Shown here: positions 37,413 through 50,600 of the stretch, piece after piece
Position numbering within the stretch: position 1 is the first letter of the stretch
Layout: each line of letters begins with the position of its first letter
DNA from: Plantago ovata
Lineage: Eukaryota > Streptophyta > Magnoliopsida > Lamiales > Plantaginaceae
Length of the DNA stretch: 64,000 bases
Direction: 5' to 3'
NCBI GenBank assembly: GCA_028274465.1
Contig: CM051455.1
Coordinates: 132,838,096-132,902,095, forward strand
Position numbers and translations under genes: made by a program
Notes under the pieces: generated by a model
What the model saw: only the letters and a program-made list of their open reading frames with translations
Told to the model about the DNA's origin: nothing
The model's database searches: none

Positions 37413-38419
37413 CTTCTTTTTTTTGAGCAAAATAGAATTTCTTCATTCAGAAATCATCAAACTGGAGTACTTACATCGGAATTTGAAAATGGAAGAGAAT
37501 AAAACACAAACCTATCATCTAAAATGTCATGCGCAACCATATGGGCAACTTTATTACAATTTCGACTGTCAAAACTAAAACTAACAGAATGGAAAAAAGT
37601 AGAAAACAATTTAATCTCTTCAGAATACTCCCTGAAGCAGAAAAGTAAGGACCTAGACTGTTCAGCTGCTGCAAAAACGATAAGCAATCTCCCTCAAGTA
37701 TGACATGTTGAAACTGTAACTGCATAGCCATAGAAACTTTTAACCGAAGCGCAAGTGCCTCGCCAATTTCTGGATCTTGTACATTTCCAGAAAAAGACCG
37801 CTGCAAAAAATAACACGTCCTCCACTATCACGGCACAACACTCCTAAACTTGTCCCTGCAGGATCCTTTTTAATTGAAGCATCAAAGTTGAATTTCAGAA
37901 CCTGAGAGGAAGGCGGCATCCAAACTGTAGTTGAATCTGGCTGCTGAAACTGTACACGTGTTGATTGAAACCGTTGAATGTACCCTGCGACGAAAGACAC
38001 AGACTCCAGCGAATCAAAACCTGTTTATTCGTGAATTATTTTATTACGATTACTCCAAATATGCCAACAAGACGTAACAAAAGTGCAGAACTCTCATCAG
38101 TAGAAACAGCTCGACGCACAGACTCAATCCAATGCAAAATATCCGTATGAGCAGAAAATAGAGTAAAACTCAGACCCAAAACTGCCCAAAAACATCGAGA
38201 ATAGTGACATAAAACAAAGACATGTATTAAGTCTTCATGCCCACAAGAACACACAGGACAAGATGCATCAGAAACCAAACCACGCCGTTGTAAATTATCC
38301 AAGGTAGGAAGAATGTTCTTACTTAGACGCCACAAAAAAAACTTTGATTTTATTTCTTTATTAATCATCCACAAAAGTACATCTGGAGTACACAAGGGTG
38401 AATAACATATTAGTGTCAT
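37413..38419 (-). mobile_element. LINE remnant: zf-RVT plus RNase H, frameshifted
   Basis: The minus strand reads KSKFFLWRLSKNILPTLDNL and the zinc-binding CPVCSCGHEDLIHVFVLC (zf-RVT). In other frames it gives LKFNFDASIKKDPAGTSLGV and DPEIGEALALRLKVSMAMQL, then CNKVAHMVAHDIL (RNase H type). At least two frameshifts separate the parts. A minus-strand poly(A) at about 37413-37425, after TGAATGAAGAAATTC, marks the 3' end. The same 3' motif occurs in the element at 61210-62395, so both belong to one LINE lineage. Confidence 0.82.
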
Positions 38420-39630
38420 ATAGGGGGTGTCATAACAAGTTGGGACATCTCGCTAACAATATATGAAATTGGTCAATTCTGTTTTTCCTTTTTCCTTTTT
38501 AAATCTCAAATGCTATCTTATGCTCCTCTCTTTTGCTTTCTTTGCTTCCCCCCTACCCCCACCCGTTTCTTCAACAACGATTTTCTCTTCCTCCCTCTTC
38601 CTCTTTCTTGAACAACGGTTTTTTTTTTTTCCAGTCTGGTCTTCAAGATTTGGACTATACCAAATTCAACTTTAAGTTTGTTAGGGCAGAAATTTATTGA
38701 TATTGATATATTTGTTGTTGTTTTTTATCTGTTGATGGAGTTGGTGTTGGTTTGGAGATTTGTGGTAGTGGTTGTGGTTCTGATGGTGTTTGTGGAGGTT
38801 GGTGGTGTTGTTGGAGGTTTATGGTGGTGATATTGGTAGGGTTGATTATGCAAGGACTGGTATGCTTGTTTTAGGGAAAAGATCCGTGAAATTATCTTTG
38901 AGGTACGTGAAATCAGCTTGTTGTCCTTGAACCCAAATCTTTTAGGTGGGAAACCAACTTGTTGTCCCTGAAACCAACGCTTTTTTTGCGTGAAACCAAC
39001 TTTGCCCGTTAAGCGTGAAACTAACTTTTTTTTTCTTTCTAAAACTAACATGTGAAACTAACTTTAATTTGACATGTGTTGTGAAGTTAACTTTTTTATA
39101 AAATTAACTTGTTTCTAAAACTAATGTTTTTCTAAAACTAACTTTGGTATGTCTTGTGAAGTAAACATTTTTCTAATTAACTTTGGTCTGTCTTGTGAAG
39201 CCAACTTTTTTATGAAACTAACTTTGGTCGAGAATGATTTAGTGAAACTAACTTTGGTCTGAAACTATCTTGTGAAACTAACCTTTTTTTTTTCTTCTCA
39301 AACTATCTATGCATGGTTCAATATGTGAACCAGATTAAGAACGTCACCAATCATGTTACCGTGTTATATAATGAGCATATTCCAGTAAAATAGAATGGAC
39401 TTACATGTAAGGATGTTAGCGAGCTGGACTTAGTTGATACAATGTCAGCGAGTTGAACTTAACTGTAATGCATAACTGATTTTCGCAACTATATGTAAGT
39501 TTCCCTTATACTTATAATTAATGAACACAATTGCTCGTATATTAGGATGTACGCCCTCTCTTCATATGCACAAAATAGAATTGAAGGAAGTTGAACTTAG
39601 TTGAATTTGTTAGTAATAGAAAAATAATTA
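38420..39630. other. Gap: T-rich DNA and degenerate 'aaactaactt' repeats
   Basis: From about 38880 to 39300 the words gtgaaactaacttt, tctgtcttgtgaa and aaactaactttgg recur in an irregular array, also keeping a minus-strand frame open by chance. No gene is supported. Confidence 0.5.
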
Positions 39631-39631
39631 T

Positions 39632-40703
39632 TGTTACGAAATATTCTAACACTCTCTAGTTATTTAGTTGTCATTTACTTCTTGATGATATTAAAATATC
39701 TCTAGTGCGCCCAAGGTCGAACTACGACGATCTTGTCCATGTTTACCAAGATTCGAGAAGGTCACATCTCCATATCAGATACACCACCATGCAGATTTAC
39801 ACCCTTATATTGGTTACATATCCGGATAGGCTACACCTCCGTATTATGAAGTTTTGAAGTAACACTAACCATGAAGAAGAGCTTATGAAGCTACAGGCTC
39901 CGACAATCTTAACATAAAAGATACGAACTCCGTAAGTCACAATCTATGCAACTCTTTGCAGAAGATGTCTACTATTATATTAACTCCGTAGCATCAACCA
40001 CGGAATGTTACTCCTGCCAATTAATCACCTCCGAAGGATCTAACCAGTAAAGAGTATGAAGGGATGGCTTTGTCCCCTAAAGGGAAAATCTTACTGTATA
40101 TGGAATACTACAAATATATGAAGTATGTACAACCACTCCGTCAGTGGCGTCGTACATATACGAGTTTGATAAGACAAGATAGGTGTGAGCTAAATATGGG
40201 CCAGGCCTATTACTGTCAACATGATGCCTAACTGTTACCAGCTGGCATATGCACGTGGCATCATCTCATTGGACCGACTTAACAATGCGCAACGTCTATA
40301 TAAAGGCAGAGATCCCAAGAAGAAAAGCTGACGAGAAATATTGATAAGACAACATTCTCTTGTCTACCTGGAGAAATACAATCATATCCTTTCACACACA
40401 CACACACACACACACTTTTATTGTCAACAAGGAAGAACCCCAACCTCCTTCAATTAATGTCTCCGAAATTTCGTTTGACCACAAGACAAACCAGATATAA
40501 TGCACTAACCCTCCCAGCCGTTTAACAATTGTAAGCTTCGGGAAGCAGACCCCAAAGGTCACTTCACTACTCCGAAACTCTGAAGTCTACTAAGGATCAC
40601 TGAACAATATGTTTCTTCGTCTTGATACGCGTTGAAAATCATAGAGGAAATCACACCCCCACTTATGTTTCAATAAGGTCGTTGTCGGTTAAGGTATCAA
40701 CAT
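39632..40703 (+). mobile_element. Possible solo LTR (fossil)
   Basis: About 1.07 kb starting TGTTACGAAATATTC and ending GGTATCAACA. It has an LTR-like core promoter (gtctatataaaggcagag near 40308) and a leader-like region, and no coding. No target duplication was found at these ends, so boundaries and identity are tentative. A CA microsatellite (40393-40415) lies inside. Confidence 0.3.
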
Positions 40704-41130
40704 TCTATATTTATTACCAAATCCCTAAATAATAGGCATGGCAGTAGGCATCCCTAAATCCCATCACTTATGCTTGGATAAGTTCTTCAAATTTTATCTT
40801 AGCTACTATGTAGTTTATTTGTAAAGTCCACGACTTAATAAATATAGTTGATTTCCGTGTGTGATAATGTCAGGACCCTTTTTCCGATTAGCATGATCGT
40901 TAATATTTATCTTTGAAATCCATTCCATTTCATCATCATGTCGATGTATCTGTTGGAGGTAATCCAAAAATTACTACATTCATGAGTCAGTATTTACTTA
41001 ATTCGTTACTTTCATTATTAGTTCGTGAATTCTGAGCGAGATCTCAGCATATATGCACATTCCCTAATTTACGGTTGTATAAAGTTAATTTGTTTTTCAT
41101 ATATATATTTTTATAAGACCCCATTCTGGG
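40704..41130. other. Gap: AT-rich intergenic DNA
   Basis: No supported feature. Confidence 0.35.
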
Positions 41131-41200
41131 CCCACGTGGAATGTCCAGTTGCTTAGGGCTCCAGTTTCTTTGGAGCCCATAGCCCAAACATATATAAACC
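41131..41200 (+). promoter_or_regulatory. Candidate promoter: G-box, site-II-like words, TATA
   Basis: gggcccacgtgg includes CACGTG (41133-41138). gcccatagccca words follow, and a TATA box catatataaaccc lies at about 41191. Downstream, splice-donor-like junctions (ccttag|gtattc near 41309, ctgcaag|gtattc near 41570) could end 5' UTR exons. The next plus-strand gene is ULTRAPETALA-like at 44640, so this may be its distant promoter. The link is inference. Confidence 0.35.
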
Positions 41201-42048
41201 CATATAGATATAAACCTAAATGAACATTTTTATCGTTCGACATAAGTGTTTGCCGACATTTTGCTTCAGAATCCCTTCACGCCCCAATCAACATATCCTC
41301 CTCCTTAGGTATTCATATCAACTTCCTCAATAAAACCGAATAGCCATCGCCGATTCGGATAATTCATGATTTATACATCCTTAATTCTATAAAATTTACA
41401 ATTGTTAATGATTCTTGTCGATTAAGTTTCAAATTATATTTCTTTCTCAATTCTGACTTTTAATTTCCATCTTACCATCTTATAATAAGTCAATTTATCA
41501 GTGGATCCAAACAAACAATTGGCGCATTGGCATTTGGAACAGTAACGGTTTTTGCATAAATCTGCAAGGTATTCTCAATTTTTATTTCATTATTAGTTAT
41601 ATGTCTCATGATTTTAGTAAAACATGTAAAACTTTATCTAAATTTTGGATTGATCTAATTGTCTAATATGTTTGATTTTTCAATTTATGCTTTGAGTTAT
41701 GTATTGTGTGATTTGTTTAATGAATAAGTTTTTTTTGTTGTTTTATGATTAAGTTGTTTGTTGTTTTATGATTAAGTTGTTTTTTGTTTTATTTTGTGAA
41801 TGTTATTTGATGTTATGTTATTGAATCAGCAAAAGAATTGATGAGATGTGAACTGAAATGAAAATATTGATAAAAGGAATTTTAGAAGAATTGCAATCTC
41901 ACTTGTATTTTTATTTGTTTGTAATACGTTTCGGAAAAATAATTTCAGTATCGTATCATAGAACTTACCTCTTTATTCTACTCTTATCACCCGAGACCCT
42001 TTTTAAATTTTTGTCAAAAGGTCCTAATATATACTTTTGAGACGGTCT

Positions 42049-42052
<4 letters not shown>

Positions 42053-42086
<34 letters not shown>
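42053..42086. repeat. (GA)n microsatellite
   Basis: Uninterrupted GA dinucleotides. Confidence 0.9.
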
Positions 42087-42090
<4 letters not shown>

Positions 42091-42636
42091 TATGATATGA
42101 TATACTATATGTTATATACATTCTACCCCTTAAATGTCCAACACCCTTGTTGAGCCTATTATCCTTCAAAAGCTTAAATGCCCAATCTTGGACATGTGCA
42201 GTTAATTATTCTCATATATGCACATTGCACAAAACACTAAACATTTTTACTGAAAAATACACAGTAAATATTGTTCAAGAAAATGTATGTGAGTCATCTT
42301 TTATTCTTTTATATCTCTTACAATAATTAACAGTTTAACCCGTAATGGTGGCTCATGACTTAGTTGAAAAAGGATGAGTAATTATATCCTAGTGATCATA
42401 GGTTTAAACCTCACATACACAAATTTTTATTCTATGCCTTTTGAGGTTTTGCTTGTTGCCCTTTATGCGGTTATTTCGTGGTTTATAGTTTATTAGTTGG
42501 TGCAGTTTAACTTGGGGTTTATTTGCATATTATGGTGCCAATTCGTGTTCTATGCCTTTTAAGGCTAAGCATGTCGCACTTGGTGCAATTTAACTTGGTT
42601 TTTGTAGTTTGCATGTTATTACTTGCATGGTTTAGT

Positions 42637-44341
42637 TTAGGCCTTCTCCAGCAGAGCCTCAAATGGGACTTTGAGGCTCATAAGGCTCTGCTGGAGAGCA
42701 TAATGAGGAGCAAAGATTTGCTTCTCACCTCAAATGTTTGATACATTTGAGGTGAGAAGCAAAGGTCTCATCACCTCTTTTTTCTTTTTCTTTTTCTCTT
42801 TCTTTTCTTGTTTTATGTTTCCATTTTATTATTATTTTCATTGACTTTTCTTCTTTTTTTTTCCGTTTACTTCTTCTCTTTTCTGTTTTCTTTATTTCTT
42901 TCTTTTTCTTCTTAATTTTATTCTTTTTAAATTTTATTTATTTTTTTTTTTTTTGTATTTTGTATACATTTATATTGTTTCTAAATAATAATATTTGTAA
43001 AAAGTAAAATACATTTATTCGATAAATTATTTAATAATTCATATTAAAAATAAAAAATAATACATCCTTACATAATGATAAAATTATAAATTTTATGCAA
43101 ATTAATAAACCCTTGCATAATGTAATTGCAATTAAGTATTAAAAGAAATGAGAAAATGAAAATTAAAAGAGAGGTTTAAGGGGAGTAACTGTTGGAGTGT
43201 TGAGTAGAGGTGTTATTCGGGTCGGGCTCGGTCCGGGCTGGGCCAGCCCGCTACATTTAAGAGGCGGGCTGTCGTGGGCCATTTTCAACCGGGCCGGGCC
43301 CATGTGATATTTATAAATGTGACGGGCCGGGCTGTTAACGGGCTGTGCCGGGCTGACACAATTATGCTTTTAAATGGGTTGTTTGCCGGGCCAAAACATT
43401 ATGCTTTAAATGGGCTTCTTGGTGGGCCGTCACGTGTATGCGTTAAATGGGTTGCTCGTTTAACTTCTAAATGGGCCATTCAATCTCCTTCTTTTTGTAG
43501 ATTACATTCAAATTGAATAAAAGTAATCAAGCAAACACTTGTAGCTAAATAGCAAGTGCACAACTTAATAATAGTTGATAAACGATGAATAATATCATAG
43601 AATTACATTCATAGTAATAATAATAGCCGATCGAATGAATTGGTGAAGAAACTACCATGAAAATACTTGCATACTCATTAGTCTTCAACTTCAACTATTC
43701 ATGCTTTCCCAAATGACGTAGTAAAGAACCGAAGGGGAATCCATTCCTATGCTGGATAGCTTGTCCACAAAAGAAAAGGTAAAAAGGGAAGAAAATAGAT
43801 TGAAGAAGGTGAATTGAGATTAGATTGAATTGTGTGGTGTTTGTGTTGCCGTGTGATGTGTGTGTGGCGGCGTGTGTGTGTTTTGTGACTTGTGAGTTGG
43901 ACTTGGGTTTGTTTAATGAAGAAAGTGGGCTTAGTATTGGAATTAGAAAGGGCCAATTAAAATTACCAATCCAAATTTATAATATATAAATTTATAATCA
44001 GACCAAATACGCGGGCTACACGGGCTAAACGTGACGGGCTGTTACGGGCCACGGGTTGTGACGGTCCCGGGCTGTCACCCGGGTTTAAGTGTTCGCGGGT
44101 CGGGCTGTCGCGGGCCACTAGGAGTAAGACCCATATAGCCCACTGCTTTAAATGTTCACGGGCTGTTCCAGACTCATTTTAAACGGGCTCTTCCGGGCTG
44201 TTAAATTTGGCGGGCCGTCCGGCCGAGCTGTTCTACGGACGGCCCAGATAACACCTCTAGTGTTGAGGTTTAAATTGAGTGGAATGCTGATGTGGCGGAC
44301 TTAAGGCTCAAAGTGAGTATCAACTGCTGGAGAAGTCCTTA
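42637..44341. mobile_element. PIF/Harbinger-type MITE interrupted by a hAT element
   Basis: The ends GGCCTTCTCCAGCA (42640) and TGCTGGAGAAGTCC (to 44338) lie between TTA duplications and match the MITE at 22925-23668. Without the 1055-bp hAT insertion and its 8-bp duplication it would be about 636 bp. Confidence 0.85.
43197..44267. mobile_element. Non-autonomous hAT element, 1055 bp, with 8-bp TSD
   Basis: Element 43205-44259 starts TAGAGGTGTTATTCGGG and ends with the inverted AGATAACACCTCTA. It is flanked by perfect 8-bp repeats GTGTTGAG (43197-43204, 44260-44267). Both ends carry dense cgggc/gggcc words in opposite orientation (subterminal arrays). No transposase is present. It sits inside the MITE at 42640-44338. 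Confidence 0.9.
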
Positions 44342-44639
44342 ATTTAGTTTTCACGGTTTGCAATTATAGTGCAAAATATTTGTTTTATGCTTTCTGAGGC
44401 TAAGCATATCGTACTTGATGCGACTTAACATGACATTTTGTATGTTTCTTTTGATCCTTGTAATTCATCCTTTTTTAATATTTGTTGTTTCCTGAAAACT
44501 AAATAATTCAATATTGAATACTTTATTAAATATTTTTCTACATAGTTTTATAATGGGACTATGTTTTTGGAAATATCCACCTCCAGGTTCTTACAAGAAA
44601 CTAAAAGCTTAGTTAAGAAACAACAGCCACTAGAGAGCA

Positions 44640-46656
44640 ATGGTAAGTACTGTGGACATTCTCCAAATAGTGCATAACTTTACATTCAATTAAAACTTTG
44701 AATTTTATAATATTAATATAACTAGTACTCAAAACGAGTTGGATTAAATTTCAAATTCAATTCAATTTTACCGGTTCATCTTACTTATTCGATTTCAGTT
44801 TGCATACATTTGTAATTTTTTAAGGTGTTGTTTAATTATTTAAAACATTAAATATTCAGATCAGCTGAGCTATGCATATTGTTTTAATATTATAAATAAG
44901 TTCAATTCCAAGATTAGATCAATTATTATTTTTTACAGACGGATTAAATAAGATCTAAGTTGAATATGCAAGATTCAAGTTTTGTCGTCGACGCTATTTT
45001 CTGCCTTTTATTAACCAATTATTTTTAGATTCAAGTATGTAATGTTTTTTAATTATAAATGCTTAGGTTGTTTTTGTAAATGTTTTTACAAATTAATATT
45101 AGTAACATATTCGATTTGATATTTTATATGAAAATCTTAAAATTACGAAAACTAAATGTTGTTGTGTTTGATATAATAAATTACAATAATTGTTTAAAAA
45201 AAAAAATACAAAACGTAGTATTGACTGCTTATAGCAATTAAAGCAATTAAAGCAATTAGAAGCATCCAATTTGTTACGTAAATGCATGGTTATGATCATT
45301 TTTTCAAAATGTTGTTACTTATTTTATTTATTTACACCTGGAAATGACTCTAGGCAAACAACAACTTTACTAAGAAGGAGCTTGCATTCTTTTATGGTGT
45401 GCTGAGGAACAACCATGAATTTTTAGAACTACAATGTGGTTGTACGGTTTCCAAGTATGGTGATACTGCCGGAAAGCTTAGAGTCTACGGCGACGGCAAA
45501 CTTGAGATTGACTGTGATTGCTATCGAGAATGCCATAAAGGTATGTTATAATTAATATATACTCCATTCGTTTCGTCTAAAGCTTCTTGTTAATTTACTA
45601 TTCCCAGAATAATAGTTAAAAAATAATAAAAAATAAACAAAGTTCAAAATTTTTTTTGATGATCACAATTTTAAACTTTAAGTCATTATGTACATAAAAT
45701 CACCATTCATAAAAAAATTCTTTAACTTTTTTATATTTTTAATTATTTTTTAGAATTATTTGGACTATAATAAACATGAAATTTTAGACAATAGTAAATA
45801 TGAAACCTTAGACACATAATCTAATTGAATTTCAATTAGATAATTCCACGATTAGAGGACTGCTCTGCAAGTAATTGTTTTATATGGTTTGTTTAGAATA
45901 TGAGTTAAAGTCGAACCTAAAAAATCAATAAAATTTAATGGGAACCTCGTAGATAAATGGAGGGAGTAACTTTTTTACTGAACACGGTAATATATATTTT
46001 TGCGCAGTGAATTTAAATCCTGTTGAGTTTGCAAAACATGCGGGCAAATCTAATGCGTACGAGAGCTGGAAGAGTCAGATATGGGTCTTTAAAAAAAATG
46101 GCACAAAAGTTCGTCTATCAAAGACTTGCTTACTAAAGTATCACACAACCACCTATGAAAGGCCTCCAATCTATATCAAGCATCGTGACGAATTTCTCAA
46201 GTGTTCTCAATGTGCAAAAATTCTTCGGTTTAGCATGAGGACCAAAAAGGAATGCAAACTCTATCATGATGCTATTGTTGCCAACAATTGGAAGTGTTCA
46301 GACATGCCCGGCAATGCGTAAGTACTCACTTGTAATTTGAAATTATAAGTTGATTCGATACATAAGCCAATTCTTGTAGTTTAATTTTGAAAAAGTAAAC
46401 TTGTTGGTTGGATTTTGACTCACCCGTTACTACCAGCTAAATTATCATTTAGTTTTACTGAATATAGACTTGATTTTCCAGATATTCTTGCGATGATCCA
46501 AAGGAGCGGGAGACCCGATTGGTGTCCAGAGGTTGTGTAGAGACACAAAATTGCACCGGTTGTGAAAAATGTTGTTGCTTCGGCTGTGATCGGTGTCGCT
46601 TTGAAAACTGTGGTTGTCAAGATTGTGTTGTGTATTTTGCAAACAAATTCATCTAA
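44640..46656 (+). CDS. ULTRAPETALA-like protein (SAND-type DNA-binding, Cys-rich C-terminus)
   Basis: Four coding exons: 44640-44642 (ATG only), 45354-45540, 46008-46317, 46482-46656, giving 224 residues. ULTRAPETALA proteins are trithorax-group factors that limit shoot and floral meristem size. The conserved GCTVSKYGDTAGKLRVYGDG, the SAND-like region (FAKHAG..NAYESWKSQIWV, then LSKTCLLKYH), HRDEFLKCSQC and NWKCSDMPGNA are all present, as is the Cys-rich tail CTGCEKCCCFGCDRCRF followed by ENCGCQDCVVYF. Length matches the family (about 230-240). It is quite diverged from the ULT1 I remember (for example KKNGTKVRLSK for GGEKVPLSK), so it may be a fast-evolving paralogue. Intron 2 holds a MITE. 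I give no symbol because orthology is unsettled. Confidence 0.9.
45560..45968. mobile_element. Stowaway-like MITE in ULTRAPETALA-like intron 2
   Basis: The ends ta-ctccattcgtttcgtcta and (inverted) ta-ctccctccatttatctac are bounded by TA. The interior is AT-rich and the inverted repeats are imperfect. Confidence 0.6.
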
Positions 46657-46799
46657 ACGGGTAATCATAGTACTACAAAACATTCAATTTGGATTCCCTA
46701 TTTAAAGCGATATTCAGTTTAGATACCTCATTGTGGTGGTGTGCAAATTTAAATACATTATTGTTACAACTTAACCGATTTGGATTCTTTTTGGAACCG

Positions 46800-47346
46800 A
46801 AAATACTTTTATTCCATTCCAACCATACAAAGCAAGCCTATCAAATGATCCAGGCACAATCATAACGACATCAAAATTACCAAGATAGTTTCGACAAAAT
46901 CTAACTTAGTCTAGTAAAATCATCAACCTCGCACAATGTGTACGAAGTTTCGTATCCATCCAGCAGCGGTAGATAACATCATCAACAATCCTCTCAGCCA
47001 AACCTGTTTGCGGCGTTCTTTGTTGAAACACAACAGCATTCCTCTCCATCCACACCGCGTAAATTGTCTCAGCAAAAGTAGTTTTTACAATCTGTGCTTT
47101 CCATCCCGATTTGTTCATTACACGACAAAGCCATCTTATTTCATCATCCTAGGCAGTCGGACTTCGACGTATTTGCATCCATTGCATCACTTTCTTCCAG
47201 ATTTCAACTGTATGGGGGCATTGGAACAGCAGGTGTTGCTGTGTTTCTCCGTGCCCACAAAATACACATCGCGTGTCAATCTGCGGGTTCCACCTCTTCA
47301 CTCTCTCCTTGGTCGCCAATTTACGATATTTTAGGATACTGAACAA
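46800..47346 (-). mobile_element. LINE remnant with zf-RVT domain
   Basis: The minus strand reads KLATKERVKRWNPQID, then CVFCGHGETQQHLLFQCPHT and VEIWKKVMQWMQIRR, the zf-RVT zinc-binding domain of LINE ORF2. In a second frame, WKAQIVKTTFAETIYAVWME and RNAVVFQQRTPQTGLAERIV follow, ending LMILLD. There is at least one frameshift, and no reverse transcriptase upstream. Confidence 0.8.
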
Positions 47347-47627
47347 AATGGATTAATGTGTCAGTTGAGTACATATAGGAAATTAGCTAACACAATTTGG
47401 TCGTAAATTCGTGTGTGAGTTACAAACTCTTTTATAATGAGATTGTGTCAAGGTTTTGTACCTTATTATAAACGCACTTAGGTCTTAGTTAATTACTTTA
47501 GTGCGCAAATACGTTTAATTTGGCCAGTCTTGAAATGAAAGTTGAATGTTGTCGCAATTTGTCATTTGAAATTGAACTTTTCACATAAATATGCCGACAC
47601 TGTTGAAAAATATGAGTAGAAGCAAAC
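47347..47627. other. Gap before the Copia element
   Basis: Under 300 bases of AT-rich sequence; nothing recognised. Confidence 0.3.
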
Positions 47628-50600
47628 ACTCCTGTAAGTGTTGCTGTTTTACGGAGGTTGACCTATAGGTTTACCTAGAGGTTCACTCAACCCCGTATTA
47701 CTGGAAACAGAGCACTTTACCGCCTTTTATTGTTTTACCTATTCTAACACTAATTGTTCCACAGCTGTAGTTGTTTTACTTGTGCAGGAAGTTTATTAGA
47801 ACGTGGGAACTATCAAAATTCAAGAAGGAAGAGACTTATTCAAGGAAGAACTCTAAAAGGAAATCAAGTTCTAAAAGGACAAGGAGTCTTACATGAAGAA
47901 GGCGTTTCCTAGTAGAAGACTGAAGATCAAAACGTCCAGATTCATTCACACGTTTTCTAAAGGATTTCGAACTAAGCCTTATCTACCACTATATATATGG
48001 AGCATCGACAGAAGAGAAAAAACGACACAAGAGCAGAAAGTTCAGTTTATAGAGTTATAGTTTTATAGTTTTATTTGTGTCTTTTACACTAGTTTATATT
48101 CTAGCCTTCTCTAACAACGTATTGAAGGAAGAATAGGTAGATTGGTTTGGTTTCTATATCATCTTATAGGTGACTAGTGTTGTTTTTCTAGGATAGATAT
48201 TGAGAGTATACAGTGTTGTACGAACAAGATCTTTTCTAGTTGTTTTTCTGCCTTGACTGGGCATTCAAGTAAGCTTGCCAAAGCTGCTTGAAAAATTCCA
48301 AACACAGGTTTTTCTTTACATTCCGCTGTGCTTTATTTTATATATATTATCTGTGTTTATTAATCTGCAGGTTGACGCAGGTGTTCACTGAACCCCGTAG
48401 TCAATCCAGGACCTACTGGCTGGTAATTTGTATCTAAAGCAAGTTATACCGATCCTACATTTTTTCAATTGGCATCTAGAGCTTGTTACTTTTCTTAAAG
48501 TAATTGTTTTAGGTACTTACGATGGATTCAGCCAATCCTAACCTTGGAAGGTTACATGTACTTGATGGAGCTAACTATGGTTACTGGCAATTAAGGTTGC
48601 GGACATATCTTAAGTCTTTGGATGCAGGTGTTTGGAGAGCTTGTGAAGTAGCTTATGTGCCTCCCATGAAAGAAAAGGACAAGAACAATGACGTTCTACC
48701 TAAGGATTTCAAAGACTATACTGATGAGGAGAAAACTAATGCTACTAACAATGAAAAAGCTCTCAATGTTATTTTCTCTTGGATCAATTTGCATATGTTT
48801 AAACTTGTGCAGAATTGTGCTAATGCTAATGCAGCCTGGGAGACTCTTCAAAGCCACTGTGAAGGTGACACTACTGTGAAGGCAACCAGGGTTAGACTTT
48901 TGCAAAGCAAGTTTGAATTACTGCGCATGGAGGAAGATGAGGACATAGGTACTTATTTTACTAAAATCTTGGATATTTCTAATGAATCTCATAACCTTGG
49001 TGAACCCATGGCCAGCAAAGTCCTAGTAAATAAAGCCCTTAGATCACTACCTCCTAGGTTCAATATCAAGATATCTGCTATTGAAGAAAGTCATAATTTA
49101 GCTACGATGAGCTTAGATTCTCTAATGAACATCATGAAAAATTTTGAACTTCATCTCCAGAGTCAGGAAGAAAACTATGGTAGGGAATCCAATGTTTTTA
49201 AAATTCCTAACATAGCTAGTGATCAGGAGATAGATATCAATGATTTTGACCCTGAACATTCCAAAGCCTATATCATCCAAAAGTCTCATGCCTTGCTTAA
49301 GAAACTGTCTAAGTATAGCAATGCCAAACCAAACTACAAGTCCGAAAGCTCCACATCCAAATATCCCTCCAAAGATAGTTACTCCAGCTCTTCCCACAAC
49401 AAAGATTCATCCACATCTTCCAACTCAAACTCCAGAGACCGTGACTCTATCCAATGTAGGGAGTGTAAAGGATGGGGTCACTATAAGAATGAATGCCCCA
49501 ATTTTAGGAGACAAAGGGGTTTAAAGGTGAACTGGGTTACGACTGACTCCGATGATGAAAAAGAAGATACGGAACCTGAAGAAGCAGAACAGGAAACAGA
49601 TGTTATAGCACTAAGAGCTGAAATTTGTGAGTCGCTTGAAGAGGTTGCACCAGAGGTTGACACAATCCCGGCCTCAACACCCTCTCAGGTATCTGATAAC
49701 TCACATGATAATTTTTGTCTACATAGCTTTGTTAGTTCTGATGCAGGGGAAGAGGATGTTAATGATGATGTGAAGAGATTTGGTCTGGAAAGTGCAAAGC
49801 CGTTAAAAACTCCAATGGGCTCTACAGTGAAAATCAGCAAAGACGGGGTTGAGGAGAGTGTTGACCCAACCCTCTACAGATCCATGATTGGTAGCCTCCT
49901 ATATCTTTCAGCCTGTCGCCCAGATATCATGTATGCAGTATGTGTGTGTGCTCGGTATCATTCTGATCCCAAAATCACCCACTTGAATGCTGTGAAGAGA
50001 ATCCTAAGGTATGTTTCTGGAAGCATAGAACTTGGTATATGGTATACTAGAGATACTACTTTAAATCTTTGTGATTTTTCTGATTCTGATTGGGCTGGTG
50101 ATTTAGATAATAGGAAGTCTACTAGTGGAGGATGTTTCTATCTAGGAAATAATTTAGTTTCTTGTTTTAGCAAAAAACAAAACTGTGTTTCTTTGTCAAC
50201 GGCTGAAGCAGAATATGTTGCAGCTGGTAGTGGGGCTACTCAACTTTTGTGGTTAAAGTCTATGTTATCAGACTATGGTCTTAAGTGTGATTCAGTGTTA
50301 CTTTTATGTGATAATCTGAGTGCTATTCATTTGTCGCATAACCCTGTTCATCATGCTAGGTCTAAGCATATAGATATTATACACCATTTTCTGAGAGAAC
50401 TTGTTGAGGCTCATGTTTTAGACATTGAACATATAGACCAACTTGCTGATTTGTTCACGAAGCCATTGGATACTAAGAGATTTCTTAGTCTTAGGAGGTC
50501 TCTTGGTTTCTGCACTGTCTGAAAAATTGGGTTGTCCCAGGGGTTGACTTAACACCACAGTCAACACCTGTAGTATGCATGTGGTGCGTGTGTCTGCATT

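Larger units (their letters stand above)
42432..44450 (+). repeat. Three diverged units of about 115 bp, split by a MITE
   Basis: Units start tctatgccttttgagg (42432), tctatgccttttaaggctaa (about 42548) and ttttatgctttctgaggcta (about 44378). Each is followed by a 'gtcgcacttggtgcaattta'-like phrase in at least two units. The MITE at 42640-44338 was inserted inside the second unit. Confidence 0.55.

Noticed and set aside
38725-39051. Minus-strand 108-residue frame rich in Thr and Lys
   Set aside because: It arises from 'aaactaactt' repeats and a Thr-codon-like simple repeat.
42340-42425. Possible SINE (B-box-like ggtttaaacc)
   Set aside because: The A box is poor, and no poly(A) or target duplication is seen.
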